DNA from: Bacteroidales bacterium UBA6229
Lineage (GTDB): Bacteria; Bacteroidota; Bacteroidia; Bacteroidales; F082
Direction of reading: 5' to 3'
DNA length: 19,450 nucleotides
Assembly: GCA_002440975.1 (NCBI GenBank)
Contig: DJWN01000092.1
Coordinates: 21,699-41,148 of the forward strand
Part shown: in pieces, positions 7,451 through 15,301 of the stretch
How positions within the stretch are numbered: position 1 is the stretch's first letter
How the letters are laid out: each line of letters starts with the position of its first letter
Program-made: the position numbers and the translations under genes
Notes under the pieces: generated by a model
Seen by the model: only the letters and a program-made list of their open reading frames with translations
Databases searched by the model: none
What the model was told of the DNA's origin: nothing

Positions 7451-8794
7451 ATGGACGCTTTTAAGATATTCATAGTTGAAGATGATGTATTTTATGGTGA
7501 AATGCTAAAGCATTATCTTGCGCTAAACCCTGATAATGAAGTGCATCTGTTTAAGACAGGAGAAGAGTGTCTGAAAAACCTTTATCGGGCACCAGCAATG
7601 ATTTCACTTGATTACAGTCTCCCTGATATTTCGGGATTGGATGTAATGCGACAAATCAAGAAAGAACATCCTGATATTCCGGTGGTTATTGTTTCTGGCC
7701 AGGAGGATATCTCCACTGCAGTAGCCTTGCTTCGCGAAGGTGCCTATGATTATTTTGTGAAGGACGATGATGTAAAAGAACGGTTGTGGAATGTATTGAA
7801 AAAAATTCGGGAGAATGTCCAGCTTCGCAGTGAAATAAGCTATTTGAAGGAAGAGATTGGTCGCAAATATGAATTTCGAAACGTGATCAAAGGCAACAGC
7901 CCTTCGATCAAACAGATTTTTGGTTTGATCGAAAAATCTATCAAAACTAATATCTCCGTCTCCATAACCGGCGAAACCGGAACAGGTAAGGAGTTGGTGG
8001 CCAAAGCAATACACTATAATTCGAAAAGAGCAAAAAAACCTTTCGTAGCCATCAATGTTTCGGCAGTTCCGCGCGACTTGATCGAGAGTGAAATGTTTGG
8101 TCACGAAAAAGGTGCTTTCACAGGTGCCGTAACACGAAAGATTGGAAAGTTTGAGCAGGCTTCGGGTGGTACTATCTTTTTGGACGAAATTGGTGAGATG
8201 GACATGAATATGCAGGCCAAGCTGTTGCGCGTAATTCAGGAGCGCGAGCTGACCCGTGTTGGTGGCAACGAATTGATAAATATCGATGTGCGGCTTATTG
8301 TGGCCACCAATCGCAACCTGGCAGATGAGGTGCAGAAAGGAAATTTCAGAGAGGATCTGTATTACCGTTTACTGGGATTGCCCATCGAACTTCCTCCGCT
8401 GCGCTACAGGGGGAATGACATTATTTTGCTTGCAAAATATTTTGTGGATGAGTTTTGTAAGGAAAACAAGATGAAAAAACTTAGCATCACCGAATCGGCT
8501 CAACAAAAGCTGATGGGTTATCATTTTCCGGGCAATGTGAGGGAATTGAGGGCAATAATTGAACTGGCGGCAGTACTTACCGATGCCGATCAGATCGACG
8601 AAAGTCATATCAGTTTTAATTCGGCTGATGCTGCTGGCAACCTGTTGATGGAGGAAAGTTCGCTGGCTGAATATACCCGCAAAATTATCAGCTATTACCT
8701 TCAGAAATACAACAATAATGTACTGCTGGTGGCTAAAAAACTGGAGATTGGGAAGTCAACAATTTATCGGATGATCAAAGAAAAACAGATTTAA
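7451..8794 (+). CDS. Sigma-54-dependent response regulator, NtrC/AtoC type
   Basis: 447 residues in the standard three-part layout. The receiver domain (1-120) has the acidic pair Asp11-Asp12, phosphoacceptor Asp54 (SLDYSLPD), Ser82 and Lys104. The AAA+ domain (about 146-385) has Walker A GETGTGKE (174-181), the sigma-54 contact loop GAFTGA (221-226), Walker B GGTIFLDEIGE (239-249) and the NVREL motif (362-366). The C-terminal Fis-type helix-turn-helix (about 405-445) ends in VAKKLEIGKSTIYRMIKEK. All catalytic elements look intact, so it should activate sigma-54 promoters when phosphorylated. Its target genes are unknown; I saw no convincing -24/-12 site in this window. The gene is followed after 1 bp by an HPt protein, but no histidine kinase is present. 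Confidence 0.93.
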   Translation: MDAFKIFIVEDDVFYGEMLKHYLALNPDNEVHLFKTGEECLKNLYRAPAMISLDYSLPDISGLDVMRQIKKEHPDIPVVIVSGQEDISTAVALLREGAYDYFVKDDDVKERLWNVLKKIRENVQLRSEISYLKEEIGRKYEFRNVIKGNSPSIKQIFGLIEKSIKTNISVSITGETGTGKELVAKAIHYNSKRAKKPFVAINVSAVPRDLIESEMFGHEKGAFTGAVTRKIGKFEQASGGTIFLDEIGEMDMNMQAKLLRVIQERELTRVGGNELINIDVRLIVATNRNLADEVQKGNFREDLYYRLLGLPIELPPLRYRGNDIILLAKYFVDEFCKENKMKKLSITESAQQKLMGYHFPGNVRELRAIIELAAVLTDADQIDESHISFNSADAAGNLLMEESSLAEYTRKIISYYLQKYNNNVLLVAKKLEIGKSTIYRMIKEKQI

Positions 8795-8795
8795 A

Positions 8796-9155
8796 ATGGC
8801 ACTGTCCGAACATGTCAATTATAGCCTCGAAAAATTAATTGGATTTGTTGGTGAAGATCCTGAGGCGATCAAAAATATGGTTAATCTGTTTTTGAACACA
8901 ACCCCGTCCTTATTGAATGCAATCATTTCAAGTTTTCAAGAAGGTAGCCCGGAAATTTTAGCCAAATCAGCACATACACTAAAACCTACCCTGGATGTGT
9001 TTGGCATTCGCGATACCTACGATCTGATCAGAAATATCGAACAAAAAGCCAGGCGATCGGAACTTGATGAAGCCATGGACAAGCAAATAAAACAGCTTAC
9101 CCATACGCTTGAACTAGTTTTTCAGGAATTAAAACTTGATTTCAACCTGCCTTAA
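8796..9155 (+). CDS. Single-domain HPt (histidine phosphotransfer) protein
   Basis: 119 residues, predicted all-helical. It contains the HPt signature SAHTLKPTLDVFG (58-70), with His60 as the phosphorylated residue and the nearby Lys63 and glycine (Gly70) usual for the fold. Family members pass phosphate between receiver domains of hybrid kinases and response regulators. It starts 1 bp after the stop of the response regulator, so the two are very likely co-transcribed and may work together. The rest of the relay (a sensor kinase) would be encoded elsewhere. The position usually serine or alanine after the motif's Lys is proline here, slightly unusual but still within the family pattern. Confidence 0.85.
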   Translation: MALSEHVNYSLEKLIGFVGEDPEAIKNMVNLFLNTTPSLLNAIISSFQEGSPEILAKSAHTLKPTLDVFGIRDTYDLIRNIEQKARRSELDEAMDKQIKQLTHTLELVFQELKLDFNLP

Positions 9156-9267
9156 AGCCCTGGAGAAAGCAAATTTCTTCCTGCAATCATCTCTATAAAG
9201 TGTGATTAATTAGATCATTTTTAAGAACAAATAACCTGTTTTTTGGTTATAATGGTAGGGTTCGCAA

Positions 9268-9301
9268 ATTGATGCAATTCGCTAAAGAATTACTAACTTT
9301 G
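9268..9301 (+). promoter_or_regulatory. Promoter of the suf operon
   Basis: TAACTTTG at 9294-9301 matches the TAnnTTTG -7 element and is followed by CAGCC, common in this phylum. A weak ATTG -33 candidate lies at 9268-9271 with a 22-bp spacer. The leader to the sufB ATG would be about 30 nt. No recognisable IscR or Fur site was found in the 180-bp gap. Confidence 0.6.
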
Positions 9302-9335
9302 CAGCCTTATTTAAAAATGGTCTAAATAAGTAAAT

Positions 9336-10784
9336 ATGAGTGATCAAACAAATAATATCCTCGACGAAGTAACCAAAGGAGAGTATAAATTTGGCTTTTA
9401 TACAGATATCGAAAACGATTTGGCTCCCAGAGGTTTAACCGAAGATACCATCCGGTTTATCTCTGCTAAAAAGGAGGAACCGGAATGGATGCTTGAATTC
9501 AGATTGAAAGCCTTTCGTCATTGGCAAACTTTGGAAGAGCCTGAATGGGCGCATTTGCATCATCCACCCATTGATTTTCAGGGCATCATTTATTTTGCTG
9601 CCCCCAAAAAGAAGCCGCAATTGAGCAGCCTTGATGAGGTAGATCCTGAATTGTTGGAAACTTTTGATAAACTCGGCATTTCGCTCGACGAACAAAAGCG
9701 TCTGGCTGGTGTGGCCGTTGATGCTGTGATTGATAGCGTGTCTGTGAAAACTACTTTCCAGGATACCCTTGCTAAGCATGGAATCATTTTTTGCTCCTTC
9801 AGCGAAGCTGTGAAAAATCATCCTGAGCTTGTTAAAAAGTATATGGGAACAGTTGTTCCTTACACCGATAACTATTATGCCGCGCTTAATTCGGCAGTTT
9901 TTAGCGATGGTTCATTTTGTTATATCCCTAAAGGAGTGCGCTCTCCGCTTGAACTTTCGACCTATTTTCGAATCAATGCTGCCAATACTGGTCAGTTTGA
10001 ACGTACATTAATCGTTGCCGAAGCAGGCGGCTATGTGAGTTATATGGAGGGTTGTACAGCACCCATGCGCGACGAAAATCAGCTTCATGCAGCAATTGTC
10101 GAAATCATTACGATGGACAATGCTGAGGTGAAATATTCAACCGTACAGAACTGGTATCCAGGTGATAAACAGGGCAAAGGCGGCGTATATAATTTCGTAA
10201 CAAAGCGAGGATTGTGTAAGGGAAACCGCTCCAAGATTTCCTGGACGCAGGTAGAAACCGGCTCATCCATCACCTGGAAATACCCAAGCTGTGTGCTGAT
10301 GGGCGACAACTCAATCGGAGAGTTTTATTCGGTAGCCGTTACCAATAACTTTCAGCAGGCCGATACAGGTACAAAAATGATTCACCTGGGTAAAAATACC
10401 AGAAGTACGATCATTTCAAAAGGAATCTCTGCTGGAAAGAGCAACAACAGCTACCGTGGTTTGGTGAAAATAATGCCCGGAGCAATAAATTCCAGGAATT
10501 TCTCTCAGTGTGATTCTTTGCTTTTGGGCGATAAATGTGGAGCCCATACTTTCCCTTATATTGACACACGCAATCAGTCCAGCATTGTTGAGCATGAGGC
10601 AACTACTTCTAAAATATCTGAAGATCAGTTGTTTTACTGCAATCAGCGAGGCATTGATACAGAAAAAGCAATCGGTTTGATTGTAAACGGTTATGCCAAA
10701 GAGGTACTAAATAAACTTCCGATGGAGTTTGCCGTTGAAGCACAGAAATTGCTTTCTATCACACTTGAAGGCAGTGTGGGATAG
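9336..10784 (+). CDS. sufB: Fe-S cluster assembly scaffold subunit SufB
   Basis: 482 residues, normal for SufB (about 470-495). SufB forms the SufBC2D scaffold complex on which [Fe-S] clusters are built in the cytoplasm. Family blocks are easy to read: EPEWMLEFRLKAF (48-60), VVPYTDNYYAALNSAVFSDG (173-192), SYMEGCTAP (235-243), the QNWYPGD strand, and SQCDSLLLGDKCGAHTFPY (390-408). Cys401 corresponds to the cysteine that accepts sulfur and takes part in cluster formation, and VEHEATTSKISEDQLFYC (418-435) contains the conserved Glu421. First gene of the suf operon, behind a good -7 element. SufC follows after a 37-bp gap. No truncation or missing key residue is seen. Confidence 0.97.
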   Translation: MSDQTNNILDEVTKGEYKFGFYTDIENDLAPRGLTEDTIRFISAKKEEPEWMLEFRLKAFRHWQTLEEPEWAHLHHPPIDFQGIIYFAAPKKKPQLSSLDEVDPELLETFDKLGISLDEQKRLAGVAVDAVIDSVSVKTTFQDTLAKHGIIFCSFSEAVKNHPELVKKYMGTVVPYTDNYYAALNSAVFSDGSFCYIPKGVRSPLELSTYFRINAANTGQFERTLIVAEAGGYVSYMEGCTAPMRDENQLHAAIVEIITMDNAEVKYSTVQNWYPGDKQGKGGVYNFVTKRGLCKGNRSKISWTQVETGSSITWKYPSCVLMGDNSIGEFYSVAVTNNFQQADTGTKMIHLGKNTRSTIISKGISAGKSNNSYRGLVKIMPGAINSRNFSQCDSLLLGDKCGAHTFPYIDTRNQSSIVEHEATTSKISEDQLFYCNQRGIDTEKAIGLIVNGYAKEVLNKLPMEFAVEAQKLLSITLEGSVG

Positions 10785-10821
10785 TCAAAAAAAATTAAGA
10801 TTGAATTAAATACTTTTAAAA

Positions 10822-11577
10822 ATGTTACTCAATATAAAAAATCTTACAGTTGCCATCGAAGGAAAAGAAATTATTAAAGGCCTTAACCTTCAAGTAAATA
10901 AAGGAGAGGTTCATGCCATCATGGGACCGAATGGAACCGGAAAAAGTACCCTGGCAGCTGCTATCACCGGACGCGAAGGCTATGAAGTGACCGAAGGTGA
11001 GATTTGGTATAAGGATCAGAATATCATCGAAATGGATGCCGATGAGCGTGCCAATCTTGGTATTTTCCTGAGTTTTCAATATCCGGTTGAAATTCCCGGC
11101 GTTAGCATGACTAATTTTATGCGCACTGCCATCAATGCCCAGCGCGAATACAGAGGTTTGCCCCCAATGCCGGCCGGAGAATTTTTAAAGCTGATGGAAG
11201 AAAAGAAAAAGCTGGTTGATATTCATTCCAAACTGACAAACCGTTCTGTAAATGAAGGTTTTTCAGGTGGCGAAAAGAAAAAGAATGAAATTTTTCAGAT
11301 GGCTTTGCTCGAACCTACACTTGCCATTCTCGATGAAACAGATTCGGGACTGGATATTGATGCCCTGCGCACGGTTGCCAAAGGCGTTAACGAATTGCGT
11401 TCTGAAGAGAATGCTTTTGTTGTTATTACGCATTATCAGCGTCTGCTCGAGTACATCGTGCCTGATTTTGTGCATGTGATGTATGATGGAAAAATTGTGA
11501 AATCAGGAAGCAAGAACCTTGCACTGGAATTGGAAGACAAAGGCTACGAATGGCTCAAAGAGCAAAGCCTGGTCTAA
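10822..11577 (+). CDS. sufC: Fe-S cluster assembly ATPase SufC
   Basis: 251 residues, an ABC-type ATPase without membrane partners. It powers conformational change in the SufB-SufD scaffold. Visible motifs are Walker A GPNGTGKST (35-43), the Q-loop region FLSFQYPVEIPG (82-93), the SufC-specific signature FSGGEKKKNEI (147-157), Walker B LAILDETDSGLD (168-179) with the catalytic Glu of DE, and the switch histidine in VITHYQR (201-207). The altered signature with EKKRNE-like residues separates SufC from transporter ATPases. It sits between sufB and sufD, with 37-bp and 15-bp gaps, so co-transcription is nearly certain. Confidence 0.97.
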   Translation: MLLNIKNLTVAIEGKEIIKGLNLQVNKGEVHAIMGPNGTGKSTLAAAITGREGYEVTEGEIWYKDQNIIEMDADERANLGIFLSFQYPVEIPGVSMTNFMRTAINAQREYRGLPPMPAGEFLKLMEEKKKLVDIHSKLTNRSVNEGFSGGEKKKNEIFQMALLEPTLAILDETDSGLDIDALRTVAKGVNELRSEENAFVVITHYQRLLEYIVPDFVHVMYDGKIVKSGSKNLALELEDKGYEWLKEQSLV

Positions 11578-11592
11578 TATTTAACAAAAAGA

Positions 11593-13014
11593 ATGATGGA
11601 AAAAGATACACTTCAGCAAGCTCTGCCCCTGGATCAGATGCTGATCGCCCAGTACCGCAATAACAAGGAACTGATCACAGCCAATGATATTCAATATGTG
11701 AGTGAGTTGCGCGAAGAAGCGTTTCAGACTTTTATGGAATCAGGTTTTCCGCATAGCGGCATGGAACAATGGCGGCATACCGATGTGGATGTGCTTACGG
11801 AAGATGCTTACCTCAATGAAATTGAAGTGCCCGACACCAAAAAAGATATAGAGGAATTGTTTCGCTGCGATATTCATAACTTTGATACCGAGACGGTTTC
11901 CATGTTGAATGGCTGGTATATCGATAAAGATAGCCCACTGAAAACCTTGCCTGAAGGTATTGTTGTTGGAAGCTTCAGGGAGGCAATGAAAGCCTATCCG
12001 CAGATTTTTGAACAGTATTATGGTAAGATCGCCCCGAAAAATGCTAACGGCTTTGTTCAAATCAACACGGCTATGATGCAGGATGGCGTTTTTGTCTGGG
12101 TTCCGGATGGTGTGAAATCAGCTAAAACCTTACAAATCATCAAGATACTCAACAAAGAGGAACAGCTTTTTGTGCAAAGTCGCAACCTGATTGTGCTCGG
12201 CAAAAACAGCGAACTCAGCCTGATGCATTGCGATGATAGTGTGAATCAGCAGTCGAGCCTGGTGAATACGGTTACGGAGATTTTTGTGGATGAAAATGCC
12301 AATCTTGAGTTGTACAAGCTTCAAAATCTGAACGACCAGTCTGGACTGATCAACAGCACTTTTGTGCAACAAATGGCCAACAGTAACATAAAAACCAATA
12401 CGCTCACATTCAATTGCGGCCTGATTCGTAATAATATTCATGTCAAACTCGACGGACAAGGTTCACATGCTGATGTGCTGGGTTTGTATCTGATGGACAA
12501 GCAGCAGCATATCGACAATCAGATCCGTATTGATCACAATGTAGCGAATTGCACCAGTAATGAGCTATTCAAAGGAATTCTGGATGAAGAAGCTTCTGCG
12601 GTTTTCAATGGCTATATTCATGTGGCACGCGACGCACAAAAAACAAATGCCTACCAGAACAACAACAATATTTTGCTGACACCGACAGCAACAATTAATA
12701 CTATGCCTTTTTTGGAAATTTATGCAGATGACGTAAAGTGCAGCCATGGTGCTACGGTAGGTCAGCTGGATCAGGAGGCTATGTTTTATATCCGTTCGCG
12801 TGGTATCAGTGCCGCCAATGCCAGGCTTTTGCTGATGTATGCCTTTGCGGCTGATATCATCAACGAAATTTCTATCGAAGCTTTGCGTCAGCGCATTGAT
12901 GATATGGTTAAAAAGCGCTTGCGTGGTGAGCTGTCTGTTTGTGATAAATGTGTTTTACACTGTGGCGCACCCGAAAAGGAATATCACTTTGATATTGATT
13001 TAAGTAAAATCTGA
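11593..13014 (+). CDS. sufD: Fe-S cluster assembly scaffold subunit SufD
   Basis: 473 residues. SufD pairs with SufB in the scaffold and is needed for iron entry. The C-terminal half has the SufB/SufD beta-helix pattern, with FNGYIHVARDAQKTNAYQ (338-355), LLTPTATINTMPFLEIYADD (361-380), KCSHGATVG (382-390; His385 matches the conserved SufD histidine) and AMFYIRSRGIS (396-406). The N-terminal part has GFPHSGMEQWRHTD (51-64), typical of SufD. After the usual end, RLRGELS, there is a short cysteine tail CDKCVLHC (450-457). ATG ATG at the start leaves a 3-nt choice. The stop TGA shares one base with the sufS ATG, so sufD and sufS are translationally coupled. Confidence 0.95.
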   Translation: MMEKDTLQQALPLDQMLIAQYRNNKELITANDIQYVSELREEAFQTFMESGFPHSGMEQWRHTDVDVLTEDAYLNEIEVPDTKKDIEELFRCDIHNFDTETVSMLNGWYIDKDSPLKTLPEGIVVGSFREAMKAYPQIFEQYYGKIAPKNANGFVQINTAMMQDGVFVWVPDGVKSAKTLQIIKILNKEEQLFVQSRNLIVLGKNSELSLMHCDDSVNQQSSLVNTVTEIFVDENANLELYKLQNLNDQSGLINSTFVQQMANSNIKTNTLTFNCGLIRNNIHVKLDGQGSHADVLGLYLMDKQQHIDNQIRIDHNVANCTSNELFKGILDEEASAVFNGYIHVARDAQKTNAYQNNNNILLTPTATINTMPFLEIYADDVKCSHGATVGQLDQEAMFYIRSRGISAANARLLLMYAFAADIINEISIEALRQRIDDMVKKRLRGELSVCDKCVLHCGAPEKEYHFDIDLSKI

Positions 13015-14246
13015 TGAATGGATTCACTGCCAGCGAGTTAAATGAATTGCGTAATCAATTTCCAGCCTTGCACCAGCATGTGTATGGCAAACCCTTGGTT
13101 TATCTCGATAATGCAGCAACAACCCAAAAGTCTCAGCTTGTAATTGACAGAATTACAAAATATTACAGCTATGAAAATTGTAATATTCATCGCGGAGTGC
13201 ATTACCTCAGTCAGGAGGCTACAGCTGCATTTGAAGATGTAAGGGCAAAGGTTGCGGGTTTTATTCATGCAGCCAAAACAGAGGAGATTATCTTCACCAA
13301 AGGCACAACTGAATCTATTAACCTATTGGCCGGAAGCCTTGATGGCTTTCTGATTGGCACGGGAGACAGCGTTTTGGTTACCGGAATGGAGCATCATTCC
13401 AACCTGGTTCCATGGCAGCAGCTTTGTAAACGAAATCAGGCTAAACTTTTAGTGGCCGAGCTGGATGATAGGGGTGATGTTTCTTTGGCACAGTATGGGA
13501 AATTGCTGGAGCAAAAGCCTAAGCTTGTTGCAATTACACATATTTCAAATGCCCTCGGAACGATTAATCCGGTAAAGGAAATGATTGCGATGGCTCATGC
13601 CATTGACATTCCGGTGCTTATCGACGGCGCACAATCGGTCGCTCATATGCGTGTTGATGTGCAGGATTTGGATTGCGATTTCTTTGTCTTTTCAGGGCAT
13701 AAAATGTATGGACCAATGGGAGTTGGCGCGCTGTATGGCAAAGAAAAATGGCTCGAACAGATGCCTCCCTGGCAATTTGGCGGCGAAATGGTTGATCAGG
13801 TAAGTTTACAGGAAACTACTTTTAATCAACTTCCATTTAAGTTTGAAGCAGGCACTCCCAATGTGGCTGGCGTTTTGGGTTTGGGTGCGGCGATGGATTT
13901 TCTCAATCAGACCGGCCTCGAAAAAATTGGACAACACGAGCATCAGCTGCTTGAATTGGCGATCGATAAACTACAGTCCATTCCCGGAATTCGGTTTATT
14001 GGTAGTGCTAATAATCGTGCTGGTGTGATTTCTTTTGTTGTTGACGGCACGCATCCAGCGGATATTGGGACGCTAGTTGATAAAATGGGTGTGGCAGTGC
14101 GAACTGGTCATCATTGTGCTCAACCTGTGATGACGCGTTTTGACGTTCCGGGAACTGTTCGGGCATCTTTTGCGCTTTACAACACAGCAGAGGAGGTGGA
14201 AGTGTTTGCTGCGGCCGTTCAGAAGGCAGTTAATATGCTTCGCTGA
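13014..14246 (+). CDS. sufS: Cysteine desulfurase SufS (group II)
   Basis: 410 residues, the usual SufS size. It is a PLP enzyme taking sulfur from L-cysteine as a persulfide for the SufBCD scaffold, giving L-alanine. Key elements: YLDNAATTQK (30-39), NIHRGVHYLS (57-66), FTKGTTESINL (94-104), the PLP-stacking histidine in EHHSN (126-130), DGAQSVAH (204-211), the PLP lysine Lys230 in SGHKMYGP (227-234), and the persulfide Cys368 in RTGHHCAQP (363-371). Arg383 should bind the substrate carboxylate. The short loop around Cys368 marks a group II enzyme, which normally needs SufE or SufU as sulfur acceptor; sufE is indeed the next gene. The start overlaps the sufD stop by one base. A mobile element begins 21 bp after the stop. 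Confidence 0.97.
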   Translation: MNGFTASELNELRNQFPALHQHVYGKPLVYLDNAATTQKSQLVIDRITKYYSYENCNIHRGVHYLSQEATAAFEDVRAKVAGFIHAAKTEEIIFTKGTTESINLLAGSLDGFLIGTGDSVLVTGMEHHSNLVPWQQLCKRNQAKLLVAELDDRGDVSLAQYGKLLEQKPKLVAITHISNALGTINPVKEMIAMAHAIDIPVLIDGAQSVAHMRVDVQDLDCDFFVFSGHKMYGPMGVGALYGKEKWLEQMPPWQFGGEMVDQVSLQETTFNQLPFKFEAGTPNVAGVLGLGAAMDFLNQTGLEKIGQHEHQLLELAIDKLQSIPGIRFIGSANNRAGVISFVVDGTHPADIGTLVDKMGVAVRTGHHCAQPVMTRFDVPGTVRASFALYNTAEEVEVFAAAVQKAVNMLR

Positions 14247-14258
14247 TGAGATCTGTAT

Positions 14259-14496
14259 ATAGCAAATCATTGTTGTCCGGTAAAACACAAATAAAGTCAC
14301 TCAATAGCTGTAATAATGCCGTCCCTACGGGACTTGGGATAATCAGGGGTAACTTTTTATTCTACCCATATTTTGTCCCTAGCGGGACAGTCCCGTTAGG
14401 GACAAAATATGGGTAGTCAACGTGTTAGAATTCAAGAAAAAGTCCCGTACATACGGGACGACATTATAATTTTCCCGGACAACAGTGATAGCAAAT
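14259..14496. mobile_element. 220-bp MITE with imperfect terminal inverted repeats and 9-bp target duplication
   Basis: The element spans 14268-14487. Its left end CATTGTTGTCCGGTAAAA (14268-14285) matches the reverse complement of the right end (14470-14487, CACTGTTGTCCGGGAAAA) at 16 of 18 positions. Identical 9-bp direct repeats ATAGCAAAT flank it exactly (14259-14267 and 14488-14496), the mark of a transposition event. No transposase is encoded, so movement would depend on an enzyme elsewhere. The inside is built of nested palindromes. It occupies nearly the whole 296-bp gap between sufS and sufE and leaves about 46 bp of host sequence before sufE. The parent insertion-sequence family is not known to me from the ends; 9-bp duplications occur in several families. 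Confidence 0.8.
14362..14416. repeat. Long central palindrome within the MITE (27-bp arms)
   Basis: Arms 14362-14388 and 14390-14416 are reverse complements except at one position, which is still G-U pairable in RNA, around a single central base. The arms contain GTCCC...GGGAC blocks that are repeated in two further small hairpins of the element: 14321-14333 (5-bp arms, 3-nt loop) and 14442-14459 (GTCCCGTA / TACGGGAC, 8-bp arms, 2-nt spacer). Any transcript running from sufS to sufE would fold here, and partial termination is possible, though no run of U follows directly. Confidence 0.75.
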
Positions 14497-14542
14497 AAGC
14501 CTGTTTGCCTTTAAATTTGCATCTTTGCAATAAAGAAAAATC

Positions 14543-14968
14543 ATGACTATTCAGGAAATACAAGAACAGATTGTAAGCGAATTCTCAATGTTTGAGGATT
14601 GGATGGACAAATATAATTACCTCATCGAGATGGGCAAGGAAGTTCCGCGCATTGATGAACGCTTTAAAACGAATAATCACTTGATCAGTGGCTGTCAGTC
14701 GCGTGTTTGGCTACATGCCGAGAACAGAGAGGGTAAGATTTATTTCACTGCCGATTCGGATGCTGTGATCACAAAAGGTATCGTAAACCTGTTGATAAGG
14801 GTTTTTTCCGGTCAAAGTCCTGAAGCGATTTTGGAAGCCAACACTGATTTTATTGAGCAGATTGGCTTGAAGGAACACCTTTCTCCAACAAGATCCAATG
14901 GCTTGGTTTCGATGGTGAAACAGATGAAATTGTATGCTCAGGTTTACAAACTGAAACAAGACAACTAA
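14543..14968 (+). CDS. sufE: Sulfur acceptor protein SufE
   Basis: 141 residues, typical for SufE (about 138-145). It takes the persulfide from SufS and delivers sulfur to SufB. The sulfur-accepting cysteine is Cys51 in LISGCQSRVWL (48-58), at the same position and in the same context as in the E. coli protein. FEDWMDKYNYLIEMG (17-31) and the central GIVNLLIRVFSGQSPEAI block (79-96) are also typical. LGLKEHLSPTRSNGL-type sequence near the end (QIGLKEHLSPTRSNGL, 126-141 region start) completes the family pattern. The ATG at 14543 follows a CATCTTTG sequence (14520-14527), one base off the -7 consensus, which may give sufE its own promoter now that the MITE separates it from sufS. Confidence 0.94.
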   Translation: MTIQEIQEQIVSEFSMFEDWMDKYNYLIEMGKEVPRIDERFKTNNHLISGCQSRVWLHAENREGKIYFTADSDAVITKGIVNLLIRVFSGQSPEAILEANTDFIEQIGLKEHLSPTRSNGLVSMVKQMKLYAQVYKLKQDN

Positions 14969-14980
14969 AATTTTTGTTTT

Positions 14981-15301
14981 ATGACAAATGAAGAAAAAGC
15001 GCGCATCGAAAGAGATATAATAACTGTTTTACGCACCGTTTACGACCCTGAGATTCCGGTAAATATTTATGAACTTGGACTGATTTATGAGATTAGTATC
15101 AGCGAGCAGGCTGAGGTAAAGGTGCTTATGACACTTACCACGCCCAACTGTCCTGTTGCAGAGAGCCTTCCTCTTGAGGTTGAGCAAAAAGTTGGAGACG
15201 TAAAAGGAGTTACAAAAAGTACGGTCGAACTAACTTTCGAACCGCCCTGGGATCAGGAAATGCTTTCGGACGAAGCCAAGCTGGAGTTGGGTTTTTTGTA
15301 G
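14981..15301 (+). CDS. sufT: SufT-type DUF59 (MIP18/PaaD-like) Fe-S assembly factor
   Basis: 106 residues, a single DUF59 domain. Landmarks are YDPEIPVNIYELGLIY (21-36) and the loop TLTTPNCPVAESLP (51-64) with the conserved Cys57, followed by the strand VELTFEPPWDQEMLS. Relatives include bacterial SufT, PaaD and eukaryotic CIA2/MIP18; they help mature Fe-S proteins, apparently by aiding cluster delivery. It lies 12 bp after sufE and so is probably co-transcribed with it, which supports the SufT reading over the phenylacetate oxygenase protein PaaD. No SufA or SufU homologue is encoded nearby. The end is followed by a non-coding stretch with a possible mobile remnant. Confidence 0.88.
   Translation: MTNEEKARIERDIITVLRTVYDPEIPVNIYELGLIYEISISEQAEVKVLMTLTTPNCPVAESLPLEVEQKVGDVKGVTKSTVELTFEPPWDQEMLSDEAKLELGFL

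Noticed and set aside
7604..8104. 166-codon open frame on the minus strand inside the response regulator gene
   Set aside because: Antisense to well-conserved receiver and AAA+ codons; its sequence has no family features.
9156..9185. Hairpin-like sequence after the HPt gene as a terminator
   Set aside because: Only about 5 bp of A/T-rich stem (AGAAA/TTTCT) and no following T run.
9435..9821. 128-codon open frame antisense to sufB
   Set aside because: Shadow of the sufB reading frame; no motif.
14073..14300. Minus-strand open frame running from sufS into the mobile element
   Set aside because: Overlaps the essential C-terminal part of sufS and the element's end; no recognisable protein.
14259..14496. 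CRISPR-like repeat interpretation of the palindrome-rich gap
   Set aside because: No regularly spaced direct repeats with unique spacers; the structure is inverted repeats with a target duplication.
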